Source: Clostridiales bacterium
GTDB lineage: Bacteria > Bacillota > Clostridia > Christensenellales > Aristaeellaceae
Assembly (NCBI GenBank): GCA_012523405.1
Contig: JAAYIN010000046.1
Span: forward strand, 1 to 33,943
DNA length: 33,943 nt
Reading direction: 5' to 3'
Made by a program: the position numbers and the translations under genes
The notes under the pieces: generated by a model
Told to the model about the DNA's origin: nothing
Database searches by the model: none
Seen by the model: only the letters and a program-made list of their open reading frames with translations
Shown here: one piece after another, positions 22,824 through 31,260 of the stretch
Layout: the number at the start of each line of letters is the position of its first letter
Position numbering within the stretch: the stretch's first letter is position 1

Positions 22824-23560
22824 TACGCATCCTCCCCTTGCGCTGCCAAAACTGTGGCGGCGCGTTCTTTTTGGGTCATAGTTGCCGTTTCAAACATATC
22901 GGGACGCATTTTTTGAGTGACCAGAAGCGACTGCTGCCTGCGCCACGCTTTGATCTTCGCATGGTCGCCGCCCACAAGCACCTCAGGCACATCAAGCCCT
23001 TCAAATGTCCTTGGGCGAGTGTAGTGAGGGTATTCCAAAAGCCCGTCCGAGAAACTCTCCTCATCCGTGCTCTCTTCGCTTCCAAGCACGCCCGGCACAT
23101 AGCGCACCACCGCGTCGGCAAGCGCCATCGCAGCCAGCTCGCCGCCTGTCAGCACAAAGTCGCCAAGCGAAATCTCCTCGTCCACCACAAGGTCAATTGC
23201 GCGCTGATCAACGCCCTCATAGTGTCCGCAAAGCAGGATCATTCCATCCTGCTGAGATAACTCCCGCACTTTATCCTGAACCAGCGCTTTTCCGCGCGGA
23301 CTCAGATAAATGCATGGACCGCTAAAGCCCTTCTCGCGTGCGCTCTTCACAGCATCAACAATAGGCTGGGCGGTCATGACCATCCCAGCGCCGCCACCGA
23401 ATGGATAATCATCGGTGTTTTTATGTTTTTTATCACTAAAAGGCCGAATATCCATCGGCTCAATATCAATTAACTTTTCCTGACGCGCACGGCCGATGAT
23501 GCTGCAGCTTAGAAAGCTGTCAAACATCTCAGGAAATAGAGTCAGTATCGCTATCTTCAT
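22823..23560 (-). CDS. trmD: tRNA (guanine-N1)-methyltransferase TrmD
   Basis: This SAM-dependent enzyme makes m1G37 in tRNAs and prevents frameshifting. The 245 residues start with the canonical KIAILTLFPEMFD and hold the SPOUT-knot motifs YLSPRGKALVQ, LLCGHYEGVDQRAI and ISLGDFVLTGGELAAMAL, then the catalytic region EYPHYTRPRTFEG with its key Asp-like partner DHAKI. The ATG lies 32 bases inside rimM, an unusually long overlap that implies translational coupling. Confidence 0.97.
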   Translation of the reverse strand: MKIAILTLFPEMFDSFLSCSIIGRARQEKLIDIEPMDIRPFSDKKHKNTDDYPFGGGAGMVMTAQPIVDAVKSAREKGFSGPCIYLSPRGKALVQDKVRELSQQDGMILLCGHYEGVDQRAIDLVVDEEISLGDFVLTGGELAAMALADAVVRYVPGVLGSEESTDEESFSDGLLEYPHYTRPRTFEGLDVPEVLVGGDHAKIKAWRRQQSLLVTQKMRPDMFETATMTQKERAATVLAAQGEDA

Positions 23561-24074
23561 ATAGAGCTACCTCTTCCAGCCTGTTTTCGTCCAGCACGAT
23601 TCTTTCGTTTTCTGCATCAAGGGTGAGCAGCACTGTTTTGAGTGCCGGCATCATCAGCTTGCCGCGGGGCGTATCAAAAACGAATACATCCACGCTGCCC
23701 GGTGTCAGCACGTCTACGAGTTTACCAATCGTGTTTCCCTTGGTGTCATATGCAGTTGCGCCCAAAATATCAACGATGAACACTTCATCCTCTGACAGCT
23801 CGCGAGCATTCGCGCGGTCAATATACAGCTTCATGCCGCGCAGCTTATCAGCTTCATCGCGGTCATTGACGCCCTCCACCATCAGGAATACATCATCTTG
23901 ATTGATGCGTGCATCCACAATGGATACAGGCGTATATTTGCCGTTTTCCTCACGATAAGCGACTTCCAAATCAAGAAAACGAGCAGGATCATCGGTGTAA
24001 TGCTTGAGCTTGAGTTCGCCTTTAATACCCTGAGGACGAACCACTTCGCCAAGCAGCAAATAGTCATGCTTCAA
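23529..24074 (-). CDS. rimM: 16S rRNA processing protein RimM
   Basis: This 30S maturation factor of 181 residues binds ribosomal protein S19. It shows YLLLGEVVRPQGIKGELKLKHYTD at the start, the N-terminal barrel to about residue 85, then the PRC-barrel (VFIVDILGATAYD, GKLVDVLTPGSVDVFVF, MMPALKTVLLTLD). TTG 24074 is chosen because AAAGGAG lies seven bases upstream and gives the usual N-terminus; a longer frame from 24152 runs through a terminator-like hairpin. It overlaps trmD by 32 bases. Confidence 0.95.
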   Translation of the reverse strand: MKHDYLLLGEVVRPQGIKGELKLKHYTDDPARFLDLEVAYREENGKYTPVSIVDARINQDDVFLMVEGVNDRDEADKLRGMKLYIDRANARELSEDEVFIVDILGATAYDTKGNTIGKLVDVLTPGSVDVFVFDTPRGKLMMPALKTVLLTLDAENERIVLDENRLEEVALYEDSDTDSIS

Positions 24075-24113
24075 ATAAAATACTCCTTTACATACCAAAA
24101 AAGCCTCATCTTC

Positions 24114-24167
24114 TAAAAAACACAAAGCGGCGCTGCGAAGCTCTGCTGGCAAAGCCCCGCCGCGCCG
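24114..24167 (-). terminator. Terminator-like hairpin inside the ylxM-trmD operon
   Basis: On the minus strand CGGCGC and GCGCCG (24162-24167, 24128-24133) form a stem, followed by CTTTGTGTTTTTT. It lies between khpA and rimM, so part of the transcripts probably end here. A larger alternative pairing, AAGATG/CATCTT (24170-24176 with 24107-24112), encloses it. Confidence 0.55.
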
Positions 24168-24181
24168 AAAAGATGCGGTTC

Positions 24182-24409
24182 TTACTGAATTTCAACAAAC
24201 ACGGGTTTATGATTCTTAGCGGTCGCTGCGCGTACAACAGCGCGAATCGCCTTAGCGATGCGGCCCTGCTTGCCAATCACTTTACCCATATCCTCGGGCG
24301 CGACATGCAATTCAAGAATCGTTGCCTCCGGCCCGACGGTCTCCTGCACAACCACTGCGTCTTTGTTTTCAACGAGTGATCTTGCAACATACGTCACGAG
24401 CTCTTTCAT
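24182..24409 (-). CDS. khpA: KH-domain RNA-binding protein KhpA (YlqC)
   Basis: This 75-residue cytoplasmic protein consists of one KH domain with the RNA-binding GKQGRIAKAIR loop (about 47-57). KhpA partners with KhpB/Jag in Gram-positive bacteria and affects cell division and mRNA levels. It follows rpsP by three bases, its usual place in Bacillota. Confidence 0.94.
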   Translation of the reverse strand: MKELVTYVARSLVENKDAVVVQETVGPEATILELHVAPEDMGKVIGKQGRIAKAIRAVVRAATAKNHKPVFVEIQ

Positions 24410-24412
24410 CTC

Positions 24413-24661
24413 TTAACCCTCGATGACGCCGGTCTTCTTGAGAAGCACGCGAACGGTATCGGTAGGCTGTGCGCCAGTTCCTAGCCATTTTTTTGCGCTA
24501 TCGGCATCAATTTTGATGGTTGCAGGCTCGGTCATGGGATCATAATAACCGATTTCCTCAATGAAACGACCATCGCGGGGGCTGCGGATGTCAGCAACGA
24601 CCACACGATAGAAAGGCTTTTTCTTCATACCCATTCTCTTCAAACGAATTTTAACAGACAT
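24413..24661 (-). CDS. rpsP: 30S ribosomal protein S16
   Basis: This 82-residue ribosomal protein starts [22 protein letters not shown] and has [13 protein letters not shown]-type sequence [17 protein letters not shown], both diagnostic of S16. A strong AGGAGG lies upstream of the ATG. It sits in the conserved ffh-rpsP-khpA order. Confidence 0.97.
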   Translation of the reverse strand: MSVKIRLKRMGMKKKPFYRVVVADIRSPRDGRFIEEIGYYDPMTEPATIKIDADSAKKWLGTGAQPTDTVRVLLKKTGVIEG

Positions 24662-24730
24662 TGTTAGTTCCTCCTAAGTTTAGTGTAAAGTAAGATGTAT
24701 ATCTGAAATCACTTTGTGATGACAGTTCAA

Positions 24731-26059
24731 TTAGAAACGCCTGCGCATTTTGCCCATTCTGCCGCGCTTGCCTGCCCCGCCCATCATTTGCTTCATCATG
24801 GTCTTGGCTTGGTCAAACTGACGCATCAGAGCGTTGACATCCTGCACCGTTGTGCCGCTGCCCGCTGCAATGCGCTTTCTACGGCTGGCGTTTAGGACGC
24901 CGGGGTTACGCCGTTCGCGCTTGGTCATGCTGCGGATGATCGCCTCAGGCTTTTTCATTGCATCCTCGTCAATTTCGACGTCCGCGAGCTGGTTGCCAAC
25001 CCCCGGAAGCATGCTGAGCATACTTTGAATGCCGCCCATCTTCTTCATCTGCTGCATTTGCGACAGGAAGTCCTCAAGCGTCAGCTCCTGCGCGCCCTTC
25101 TTGGTGAGCTTCTCCACGTCCTCGCCGTCAAAGGCTTCCTGCGCCTTTTCAATCAGCGTCATCATGTCGCCCATGCCAAGGATTCGGCTCGCCATGCGGT
25201 CTGGGTGGAAAGGCTCAATATCGCTGAGCTTCTCGCCCGTACCTGAGAACTTGATCGGCTTTCCGACCACTGCCTTGATTGAAAGCGCCGCACCGCCGCG
25301 GGTATCGCCATCAAGCTTTGTGAGGATGACGCCATCAATGCCAAGACCTTCGTCAAACGCCTTTGCGACGTTCACTGCGTCCTGACCTGTCATCGCGTCA
25401 ACCACGAACAGGATTTCCTGCGGCTTAACCTCCGCCTTCACTCGGCGAAGCTCGTCCATCAGCGCGGTGTCAATATGCAGACGACCTGCGGTATCGATGA
25501 TCAATACATCGCGGCCATAGTCACGGCAGTGTTCAATCGCTTCAAGAGCGGTCTTCACAGGGTCCTGCGTGCCATGCTCGTATACCGGAATGTCCACCTG
25601 TGCACCGACCACTTGCAGCTGCTTAATAGCAGCAGGGCGGTAAATATCGCAGGCGGCGAGCAGCGGCTTCTTGCCTGTCTTCTTGAGGTAGTTAGCGAGT
25701 TTACCAGCCATCGTCGTTTTACCAGCGCCTTGCAGACCGCATAGCATATAAATGGTAGGAACGCTTGATGACCATGTGAGCTTTGAGTGCTCCGCGCCCA
25801 TGAGCGCCGTCATTTCCTCGTTAACGATTTTAATGACCAGCTGGGATGGGGAGATGCTATCGAGCACTTCCTGCCCAACGCAGCGCTCTGTAACCTTCTT
25901 GCAAAAATCCTTGACGACCAAATAGTTAACGTCCGCTTCCAAAAGCGCCACGCGAACCTCGCGCATCGCTTCCTTCACGATGGCTTCCGTCAGCTTTCCG
26001 CGTCCTGTCAGCTTGGAGAGCGCAGTTGACAGCTTTTGACTGAGTCCTTCAAATGCCAT
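24731..26059 (-). CDS. ffh: Signal recognition particle GTPase Ffh
   Basis: This cytoplasmic GTPase of 442 residues targets membrane and secreted proteins with 4.5S-type SRP RNA. The N domain (about 1-90) is followed by the G domain: GLQGAGKTTMAGKLA (G1, about 108-122), DTAGRLHID (G3), TKLDGDTRGGAALS (G4 and closing motif). The M domain (about 300-442) ends with SRRKRIAAGSGTTVQDVNALMRQ, the SRP RNA-binding stretch, and a methionine-rich tail. The ATG overlaps ylxM by 11 bases. The SRP RNA gene is not in this window as far as I can see. Confidence 0.98.
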   Translation of the reverse strand: MAFEGLSQKLSTALSKLTGRGKLTEAIVKEAMREVRVALLEADVNYLVVKDFCKKVTERCVGQEVLDSISPSQLVIKIVNEEMTALMGAEHSKLTWSSSVPTIYMLCGLQGAGKTTMAGKLANYLKKTGKKPLLAACDIYRPAAIKQLQVVGAQVDIPVYEHGTQDPVKTALEAIEHCRDYGRDVLIIDTAGRLHIDTALMDELRRVKAEVKPQEILFVVDAMTGQDAVNVAKAFDEGLGIDGVILTKLDGDTRGGAALSIKAVVGKPIKFSGTGEKLSDIEPFHPDRMASRILGMGDMMTLIEKAQEAFDGEDVEKLTKKGAQELTLEDFLSQMQQMKKMGGIQSMLSMLPGVGNQLADVEIDEDAMKKPEAIIRSMTKRERRNPGVLNASRRKRIAAGSGTTVQDVNALMRQFDQAKTMMKQMMGGAGKRGRMGKMRRRF

Positions 26060-26486
26060 GTTCGTTCTCCTCCCCTTCCTGCCTTAAGATCGTTTGGTCT
26101 ATCAAACCAATCGCCTCATTGATATCCTGCCGCGTTTTGGGCGATGACACATCATCTTTGACTCGATGAAGGATATCATTCGCTTGCTCCAAGCAGCGTA
26201 GCAGGTCGTTTGTGTTCTTTGCCGCGCCTAAAGCATCTTCATAACGCCTTAGTTTTTGCGCCGAGCGCGTGATCAGTTCGTGCACGTTTTGGCGACTGAC
26301 ACCCAGCTGCTCCGCGATCTCTCCTAAAGAAAGATCCTCGTCATAATGCATCTGCAATGCCTCGCGCTGTTTGTCGGTCAAAAGTTCACCGTAAAATGCG
26401 CATAGCGTGCTGATCTCCACGCTCTTTTCAAGCCTTTGCGGCAACCCCATTGTTTTCACAGCGAGCTCCTTTTGCCTATCAAGCAT
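26049..26486 (-). CDS. ylxM: YlxM/p13-like helix-turn-helix protein (UPF0122)
   Basis: This 145-residue protein has a sigma-4-like helix-turn-helix: LTDKQREALQMHYDEDLSLGEIAEQLGVSRQNVHELITRSAQKL (about 35-78). YlxM proteins are encoded before ffh in Bacillota and are proposed to modulate SRP. The C-terminal half is predicted helical and is longer than in most members (about 110 residues). It starts the housekeeping operon behind a near-consensus promoter. Confidence 0.9.
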   Translation of the reverse strand: MLDRQKELAVKTMGLPQRLEKSVEISTLCAFYGELLTDKQREALQMHYDEDLSLGEIAEQLGVSRQNVHELITRSAQKLRRYEDALGAAKNTNDLLRCLEQANDILHRVKDDVSSPKTRQDINEAIGLIDQTILRQEGEENEHGI

Positions 26487-26506
26487 TTGTTCTTGACAGC
26501 TTGAAA

Positions 26507-26535
26507 ATAATACTACATTTAAGCTCGGTTGTCAA
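26507..26535 (-). promoter_or_regulatory. Sigma-A promoter of the ylxM-ffh-rpsP-trmD operon
   Basis: Reading leftward, TTGACA (complement of 26530-26535), 17 bases, then TATTAT (complement of 26507-26512). A CTTGACAGCTT copy at 26491-26501 and AAGC...TGTCAAG at 26521-26536 form an inverted repeat that spans the promoter. Confidence 0.8.
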
Positions 26536-26609
26536 GTGGTTCATCTAGACAGCTGGGGATTTTTTCATCATGAAGCATTGTGCATTTGCATCCAATCATA
26601 TGACGAATA

Positions 26610-26644
26610 GATCAAAAAGCCGCAAAAATTGCGGCTTTTTGATC
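26610..26644. terminator. Strong bidirectional terminator after the arabinofuranosidase gene
   Basis: A perfect 16-base stem, GATCAAAAAGCCGCAA with its complement, closes a three-base AAA loop. A and U runs lie inside the stem on both sides, so it can work in either direction. It separates the sugar operon from the ylxM promoter; the rest of the gap shows nothing else. Confidence 0.9.
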
Positions 26645-26680
26645 CAGCTATCCCATAGTAGATTTTTCAGGAAATCACAA

Positions 26681-28174
26681 TCATCCCAGCTTTACACGCA
26701 CGACATTGACGGAATGCGGCATAACAGCAATCTCCATCTGCCCTGAATCGCACATTACCTGCTGGATTTGAACCTCCGTGCGATCCACATCATTGTAGGA
26801 ATTCGGCTCATTTCCCTTGAGCACATACATCTTTGCCGCTTTGCCGCCGCCTGCGATTTGCAAAGTGATGGTTTGCGATTCCTGCGGGTGTTTATTGACA
26901 ATTGAAATCGCCAGTTCGCCTGTCGCGGAGTCGATCGTTACCGCCGTATCCAAACACGCAACGCGCACAGGCTCTCCCCGCTTATCCCTGACCTCCAGCC
27001 AGTTATCTCCTTGCAGATGATTGTCAAGCACGACATCGCCCATATACTTGGTGTACATCTCATATACATAATAGGTTGTACGCTTCACAATGCCTTGTTC
27101 GTGAACATACAGCAAGCCGCGCGTATTAATAGCGGGTGAGTAGTTAGCCATGCCAACAATATCCGCATTTTGCAAGAGGGTGTTGAGGAAACAGGCGGTG
27201 AATACAGCATCCGCCATCGTATAGGTCTCATTGCGGTCGTTTTTGTCTCTGGGCAGCAGGTATTCCTCCTCCGCATTACCTTGCTTGATACCCATAATAT
27301 TGGGATGATGCCATCCGCGCAAATTCCATTCGTCAAATGAGATACGGATCTGTTTTTCAAGTCCGTATGCCATTAGCAAGCCGCGTACCTTCCGAATGGA
27401 TGCCTCCAAGTCCTGCATAAATGCCATGCATTGTTCATATGAGGCGGGGGTGTCGTCCTCAGTTAATGTATCCCAATATTGATGAATGGATATCCACTCC
27501 AGATAGGCACCCGCTTTTTTCAGAAGCGATGTATTCCAATCCAAATCAGGCAGGGCGGCAGCGCTCAGGCTGATGGTCGGGTCCACACGTCTCATCATCT
27601 TTGCTGATTCTGCGACAAATGCACCCCACTGACCTGCCTCTTTCGCGCCAATTTCCCAAGAGCCGTAGTTTTCATTGCCAATTGACCAGTAACGCACATT
27701 GTGGGGTGACTCATAGCCATTGCCGATACGATTTTTCGCATAAATACCCTGACTTAGTAGATTGCAGTACTCCACCCAGTCGCTCATCTCTTCGCTCGTA
27801 CCCGTACCTGCATTGGTGCATAGATAAGGTGCGCAGCCCAGTTTCTTGCACAGCTTGATAAACTCATCCGTGCCAAAGGCATTGCTCTCCTCCACACGCC
27901 ACGCCTTATCAAAGGTCGGTATGCGGTTTTCGCCTACCCCATTCTTCCAATGATATGCGGATACAAAGCACCCGCCCGGCCATCTCAGCACCGGCACACC
28001 AATCTCCGCAAGCGCTTGCAAAACATCCCGCCTAAAGCCATCCTCATCTGCAAGCTTAGAACCAGGGCAATAGATGCCGCCATATACTTGCCGATGAAAA
28101 TGCTCCAGAAATTGCCCGTAGATCATGATATCGCGACGGAATCGTGGTAGATTCGGATGAATGATCAACTCCAT
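26681..28174 (-). CDS. Alpha-L-arabinofuranosidase, GH51
   Basis: This 497-residue cytoplasmic glycosidase releases L-arabinose from arabino-oligosaccharides. The (beta/alpha)8 barrel shows IYGQFLEHFHRQVYGGIY, VLRWPGGCFVSAYHWKNGVG, the acid/base Glu in WSIGNEN (E168), HQYW (about 231-234) and the nucleophile in FDEWN (E282). The C-terminal part from about 390 is the GH51 beta-sandwich. No signal peptide is present, so substrate must enter through the linked ABC importer. ATG 28174 has GGAGG upstream. It is the last gene of the operon. Confidence 0.93.
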   Translation of the reverse strand: MELIIHPNLPRFRRDIMIYGQFLEHFHRQVYGGIYCPGSKLADEDGFRRDVLQALAEIGVPVLRWPGGCFVSAYHWKNGVGENRIPTFDKAWRVEESNAFGTDEFIKLCKKLGCAPYLCTNAGTGTSEEMSDWVEYCNLLSQGIYAKNRIGNGYESPHNVRYWSIGNENYGSWEIGAKEAGQWGAFVAESAKMMRRVDPTISLSAAALPDLDWNTSLLKKAGAYLEWISIHQYWDTLTEDDTPASYEQCMAFMQDLEASIRKVRGLLMAYGLEKQIRISFDEWNLRGWHHPNIMGIKQGNAEEEYLLPRDKNDRNETYTMADAVFTACFLNTLLQNADIVGMANYSPAINTRGLLYVHEQGIVKRTTYYVYEMYTKYMGDVVLDNHLQGDNWLEVRDKRGEPVRVACLDTAVTIDSATGELAISIVNKHPQESQTITLQIAGGGKAAKMYVLKGNEPNSYNDVDRTEVQIQQVMCDSGQMEIAVMPHSVNVVRVKLG

Positions 28175-28210
28175 ACAACAATCCTCCGCAGTTTTTTGTA
28201 GATCAACCCT

Positions 28211-29365
28211 TTACAATGCCAAACGATAGACATCGGCAATCGCCGCTTCATCCAATGAAACAAATGATCCTGCCTGATGGCATTTTTTTGCCATCAAAGG
28301 AATGGCATCTTCCTTAACGCCCATATCCAGAAGCTTGGTAGACATGCCCAGCTGATGCAGGAATGTCTCAAACCGCCGAATTCCTTCAAGCGCCATTTCG
28401 TTTTCATCCCATGGCATATACTGAACATCAAATACACGATTCGCGAATTGCGCAAACCTGCGAATATCAGTCTGATAGACGTATTTCATCCATGCAGGGA
28501 ACATCACCGCAAGCGTCGCTCCATGTGCCGCATTGGAGAGCGCGGAAATCTCGTGCCCCATGGCATGGGATGCCCAATCGCCTCTTCTTCCCAAGCCCAC
28601 TATGCCGTTGTGCGCCAGCGTGCCCGCCAGCATCAGTTCCGCTCTCGCATTGTAATCGTCATGCTGTATGAGCACCCTTTTGGATGCAGCTACAACTGAC
28701 CGTACAATGCCCTCGCACAACCGATCCGTCACATCAACGCCTCGAACGGTTGTAAAATACCTTTCCAATACATGCGCAATGATATCTACCGCTCCGCATG
28801 CCGTCTGGTAGGGCGGCAAGGTATAGGTAAGCTCTGGGTTGAGTATCGAGAAGCGAGGGCGTATGAAATCCCCGGCACAAGATGCACGCTTGAGCTTATC
28901 CTCCTCGCGCGTCATCACGGCATCAGCGCTGGATTCGCTTCCTGCCGCAGGAATGGTCAGCACCACACCGATTGGCAGCATGGAGGCGGCTTGTGTACCC
29001 GTGAAGAAATCCCACGCGTCCCCATCGTATACCGCACCCATGCCTACGGTTTTCGCCGTATCAATCACGCTTCCTCCGCCAACAGCAACCAGCACGTTGA
29101 TTTTCTCGCGTTTGCATATCTCAATACCGCGATATGCCAAGCTCATTTTAGGATTTGGCTCAACATTACCAAGCTCAAACACCTCTACGCCCGATTGCTT
29201 TAGGCTCAGAATCACACGGGATATCAAGCCGCTGCGGATCGCAGACGCACCGCCATACAGCACCAGTGCCCTGTCTCCATAGCTGCGTGTTTTCTCCCCA
29301 ACGCATGAGAGCGCTTGCTTACCAAAGATCAATTCCGTCTCATTTCTATATGTAAAATCGTCCAT
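28211..29365 (-). CDS. Iron-containing alcohol dehydrogenase (YqhD/BDH-like)
   Basis: This 384-residue group III alcohol dehydrogenase has the nucleotide site VAVGGGSVIDTAKT (93-106) and the metal ligands D194, H198, H267 and H281 in DIIAH, HAMGHE and HGATLA. The pattern GDWASHAMGHEISALSNAAHG resembles NADPH-dependent YqhD and butanol dehydrogenases, which reduce aldehydes. It lies between the second sugar permease (six bases) and the arabinofuranosidase (36 bases), so it is co-expressed with sugar uptake. It may reduce a sugar-derived aldehyde or dispose of electrons; neither is shown. Confidence 0.92.
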   Translation of the reverse strand: MDDFTYRNETELIFGKQALSCVGEKTRSYGDRALVLYGGASAIRSGLISRVILSLKQSGVEVFELGNVEPNPKMSLAYRGIEICKREKINVLVAVGGGSVIDTAKTVGMGAVYDGDAWDFFTGTQAASMLPIGVVLTIPAAGSESSADAVMTREEDKLKRASCAGDFIRPRFSILNPELTYTLPPYQTACGAVDIIAHVLERYFTTVRGVDVTDRLCEGIVRSVVAASKRVLIQHDDYNARAELMLAGTLAHNGIVGLGRRGDWASHAMGHEISALSNAAHGATLAVMFPAWMKYVYQTDIRRFAQFANRVFDVQYMPWDENEMALEGIRRFETFLHQLGMSTKLLDMGVKEDAIPLMAKKCHQAGSFVSLDEAAIADVYRLAL

Positions 29366-29371
29366 AACCGC

Positions 29372-30232
29372 TCATCCTTTCACACTTCCGGCTGTTAATC
29401 CGGTCATAAACGCTTTTTGACAGAAAAGATACACAATCACAATCGGAACCACTGCCATTACCGCACCAGGCATCAGCACATCATATGCATTTCCGTAGGG
29501 CGTAATGGTTGTGCCCATACCAATGGGGATGGTGAATTTTTCGTTGCTGTTAAGCACAATCAAAGGCCAAAGCAGATTATTCCAGCTGTTCATCGCCGAT
29601 AAAATCGCCATTGCACCAAAAGCAGGGATCATAATGGGCATCATGATTTTGAAGAATACACCGTAGTCCGTGCATCCGTCTATACGCCCCGCTTCCAGCA
29701 GTTCACGCGGCAATCCCATTACATACTGCCTAAAGAAGAACACCATGAAGGGCGGAACCAGATACGGCAAGACAACCCCGAAGTACGTGTTCGTCATCTT
29801 CATCCGAATCAGCGAGCGGTACAAGGGCAAAAGCAGGATTTCAAACGGAATCATCATCAATATGAGCACAAGGGCGAATACCACGCCGCGCCCCTTGAAC
29901 CGATACATTGCCAGCCCATACCCAACAGCCGAAGCAAAAAACAAACCAAGCACCGTTTGCAGCAGCATGATGATCGCGCTGCTTTTATACCAATGCCAAT
30001 AGATACCATCTCGGTATGTCATCAACGAATTGTAGTTGCCAAAGGAAGAAACACCGGGATCATATGTGAAGCTGAGACCCTTGCGCAGGATTTCCGTGCC
30101 CGGTTTGAGCGAGGACAGAAACATAAAGTAAAATGGCAGCATCACAATAATAACCGAGATAATCATGAATGTAGTCAGCAGTATCGTTTTTACCAAGTTT
30201 TTTCTTCCACCTATGCGGTTTGTTCTCTTCAT
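29372..30232 (-). CDS. Sugar ABC transporter permease, MalG type
   Basis: This 286-residue inner-membrane subunit has six hydrophobic segments. The ATPase-docking EAA loop is EAGRIDGCTDYGVFFKIMMPIMIP (about 195-218). An N-terminal basic tail and the MLPFYFMFLSSLK block are typical of MalG/UgpE carbohydrate permeases. It follows the partner permease gene by five bases. No ATPase gene is in the operon, so a shared MsmX-type ATPase encoded elsewhere is the likely partner. Confidence 0.93.
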   Translation of the reverse strand: MKRTNRIGGRKNLVKTILLTTFMIISVIIVMLPFYFMFLSSLKPGTEILRKGLSFTYDPGVSSFGNYNSLMTYRDGIYWHWYKSSAIIMLLQTVLGLFFASAVGYGLAMYRFKGRGVVFALVLILMMIPFEILLLPLYRSLIRMKMTNTYFGVVLPYLVPPFMVFFFRQYVMGLPRELLEAGRIDGCTDYGVFFKIMMPIMIPAFGAMAILSAMNSWNNLLWPLIVLNSNEKFTIPIGMGTTITPYGNAYDVLMPGAVMAVVPIVIVYLFCQKAFMTGLTAGSVKG

Positions 30233-30237
30233 TGCTT

Positions 30238-31170
30238 TTAGTCCTCCTTTCGAAAAAATCCCATCGCAGTCAATTGCAGCACATTCGCTGCCAGCACCAA
30301 TACCAGCAATGTCAGCCCAATCGCTGAAGCCATGCCCATATCGTTTTTATAAAAGCCCATCATGTACATATAGCCAACAATGGTTCTGCCTACACCGCCT
30401 GGGTTGTTCTGCTGCCACAGCGCAACGCTTTCCGTGAACATCGAAAACCCGCCCAAGATGCAAAGCGTAATCACATATATCAGTACAGGGCGTATGCTAG
30501 GCAAAGTCACGCTGAAAAATCTTTGCATAGCGGTTGCCCCATCAATTTCAGCTGCTTCATATAGCTCCTGCGGAACGCTCTGCAAGCCCGAATAGAAGTA
30601 AACGATATTTACCCCAAGCCATCGCCAGAGCGTTAAGGCAATCAGTACGAAGTTCCCTGTGCCCGAATTCATGAGCCAACTGCGTGCCGGTAGCCCCAGC
30701 ATGCCTAAAACCTTGTTTGCCAGTGACGTATCAAGGCTTCCAAAGGCCAGACGAAATACAATACCCGCCACAATAATGGAGGTTAGGGATGGGATAAACA
30801 GAATTGACTTAAAGAAATTCGGCCACTTTAGAAGTTTCGAATGAATCATCAATGCGAATAGCAATGGGACAGGGACAAGAATCAATACATTCCATAGGGT
30901 ATAGTTTGCCGTTGTTGATAATGCCATAAAGTAGTTACGTGAAAAGAGTTTCCGATAGTTCTTCAGTCCGATAAACTCGGAAATATTAGGACCATCAATC
31001 CGCTGAAAGCTCATCAAAATCGTAGAAATGGTTGGGTATAAGTAAATCAGCAGGAAAACCAGGATAAATGGCGCCACAAATACATAAGGCACGACTTTGG
31101 GTGCACATAAAAACCGCTGTGCTCTATTCCAACGCTTGTTCCTGCCTCTCACCTCTGATGAATGGATCAT
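30238..31170 (-). CDS. Sugar ABC transporter permease, MalF/UgpA type
   Basis: This 310-residue inner-membrane subunit has six membrane helices and the EAA loop EAAEIDGATAMQRFFSVTLPSI (about 205-227), preceded by YLYPTISTILMSF in the first helix. ATG 31170 has AGGGAGG at good spacing; a longer frame from 31251 would run through the intercistronic hairpin and is rejected. It forms the translocation pore with the MalG-type subunit. Confidence 0.92.
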   Translation of the reverse strand: MIHSSEVRGRNKRWNRAQRFLCAPKVVPYVFVAPFILVFLLIYLYPTISTILMSFQRIDGPNISEFIGLKNYRKLFSRNYFMALSTTANYTLWNVLILVPVPLLFALMIHSKLLKWPNFFKSILFIPSLTSIIVAGIVFRLAFGSLDTSLANKVLGMLGLPARSWLMNSGTGNFVLIALTLWRWLGVNIVYFYSGLQSVPQELYEAAEIDGATAMQRFFSVTLPSIRPVLIYVITLCILGGFSMFTESVALWQQNNPGGVGRTIVGYMYMMGFYKNDMGMASAIGLTLLVLVLAANVLQLTAMGFFRKED

Positions 31171-31215
31171 AGCACGCCTCCCTCTTAGTGATACCCGTGC
31201 GCAAAAGGGTATGGG

Positions 31216-31245
31216 GTATGGAAGGAGCCAAAGCCCCTTCCATAC
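31216..31245 (-). other. Intercistronic stem-loop after the sugar-binding protein gene
   Basis: GTATGGAAGG (31216-31225) pairs perfectly with CCTTCCATAC (31236-31245). It sits 15 bases past the binding-protein stop, without a U-tract. Like the hairpin at 2878-2905 it may protect the upstream cistron and raise binding-protein output. Confidence 0.6.
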
Positions 31246-31260
31246 TTCCATTCACTGAGT

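Noticed and set aside
26610-26644. Perfect inverted repeat as a CRISPR repeat or mobile-element end
   Set aside because: It occurs once, at the 3' end of an operon, with A/U runs; it is a terminator.
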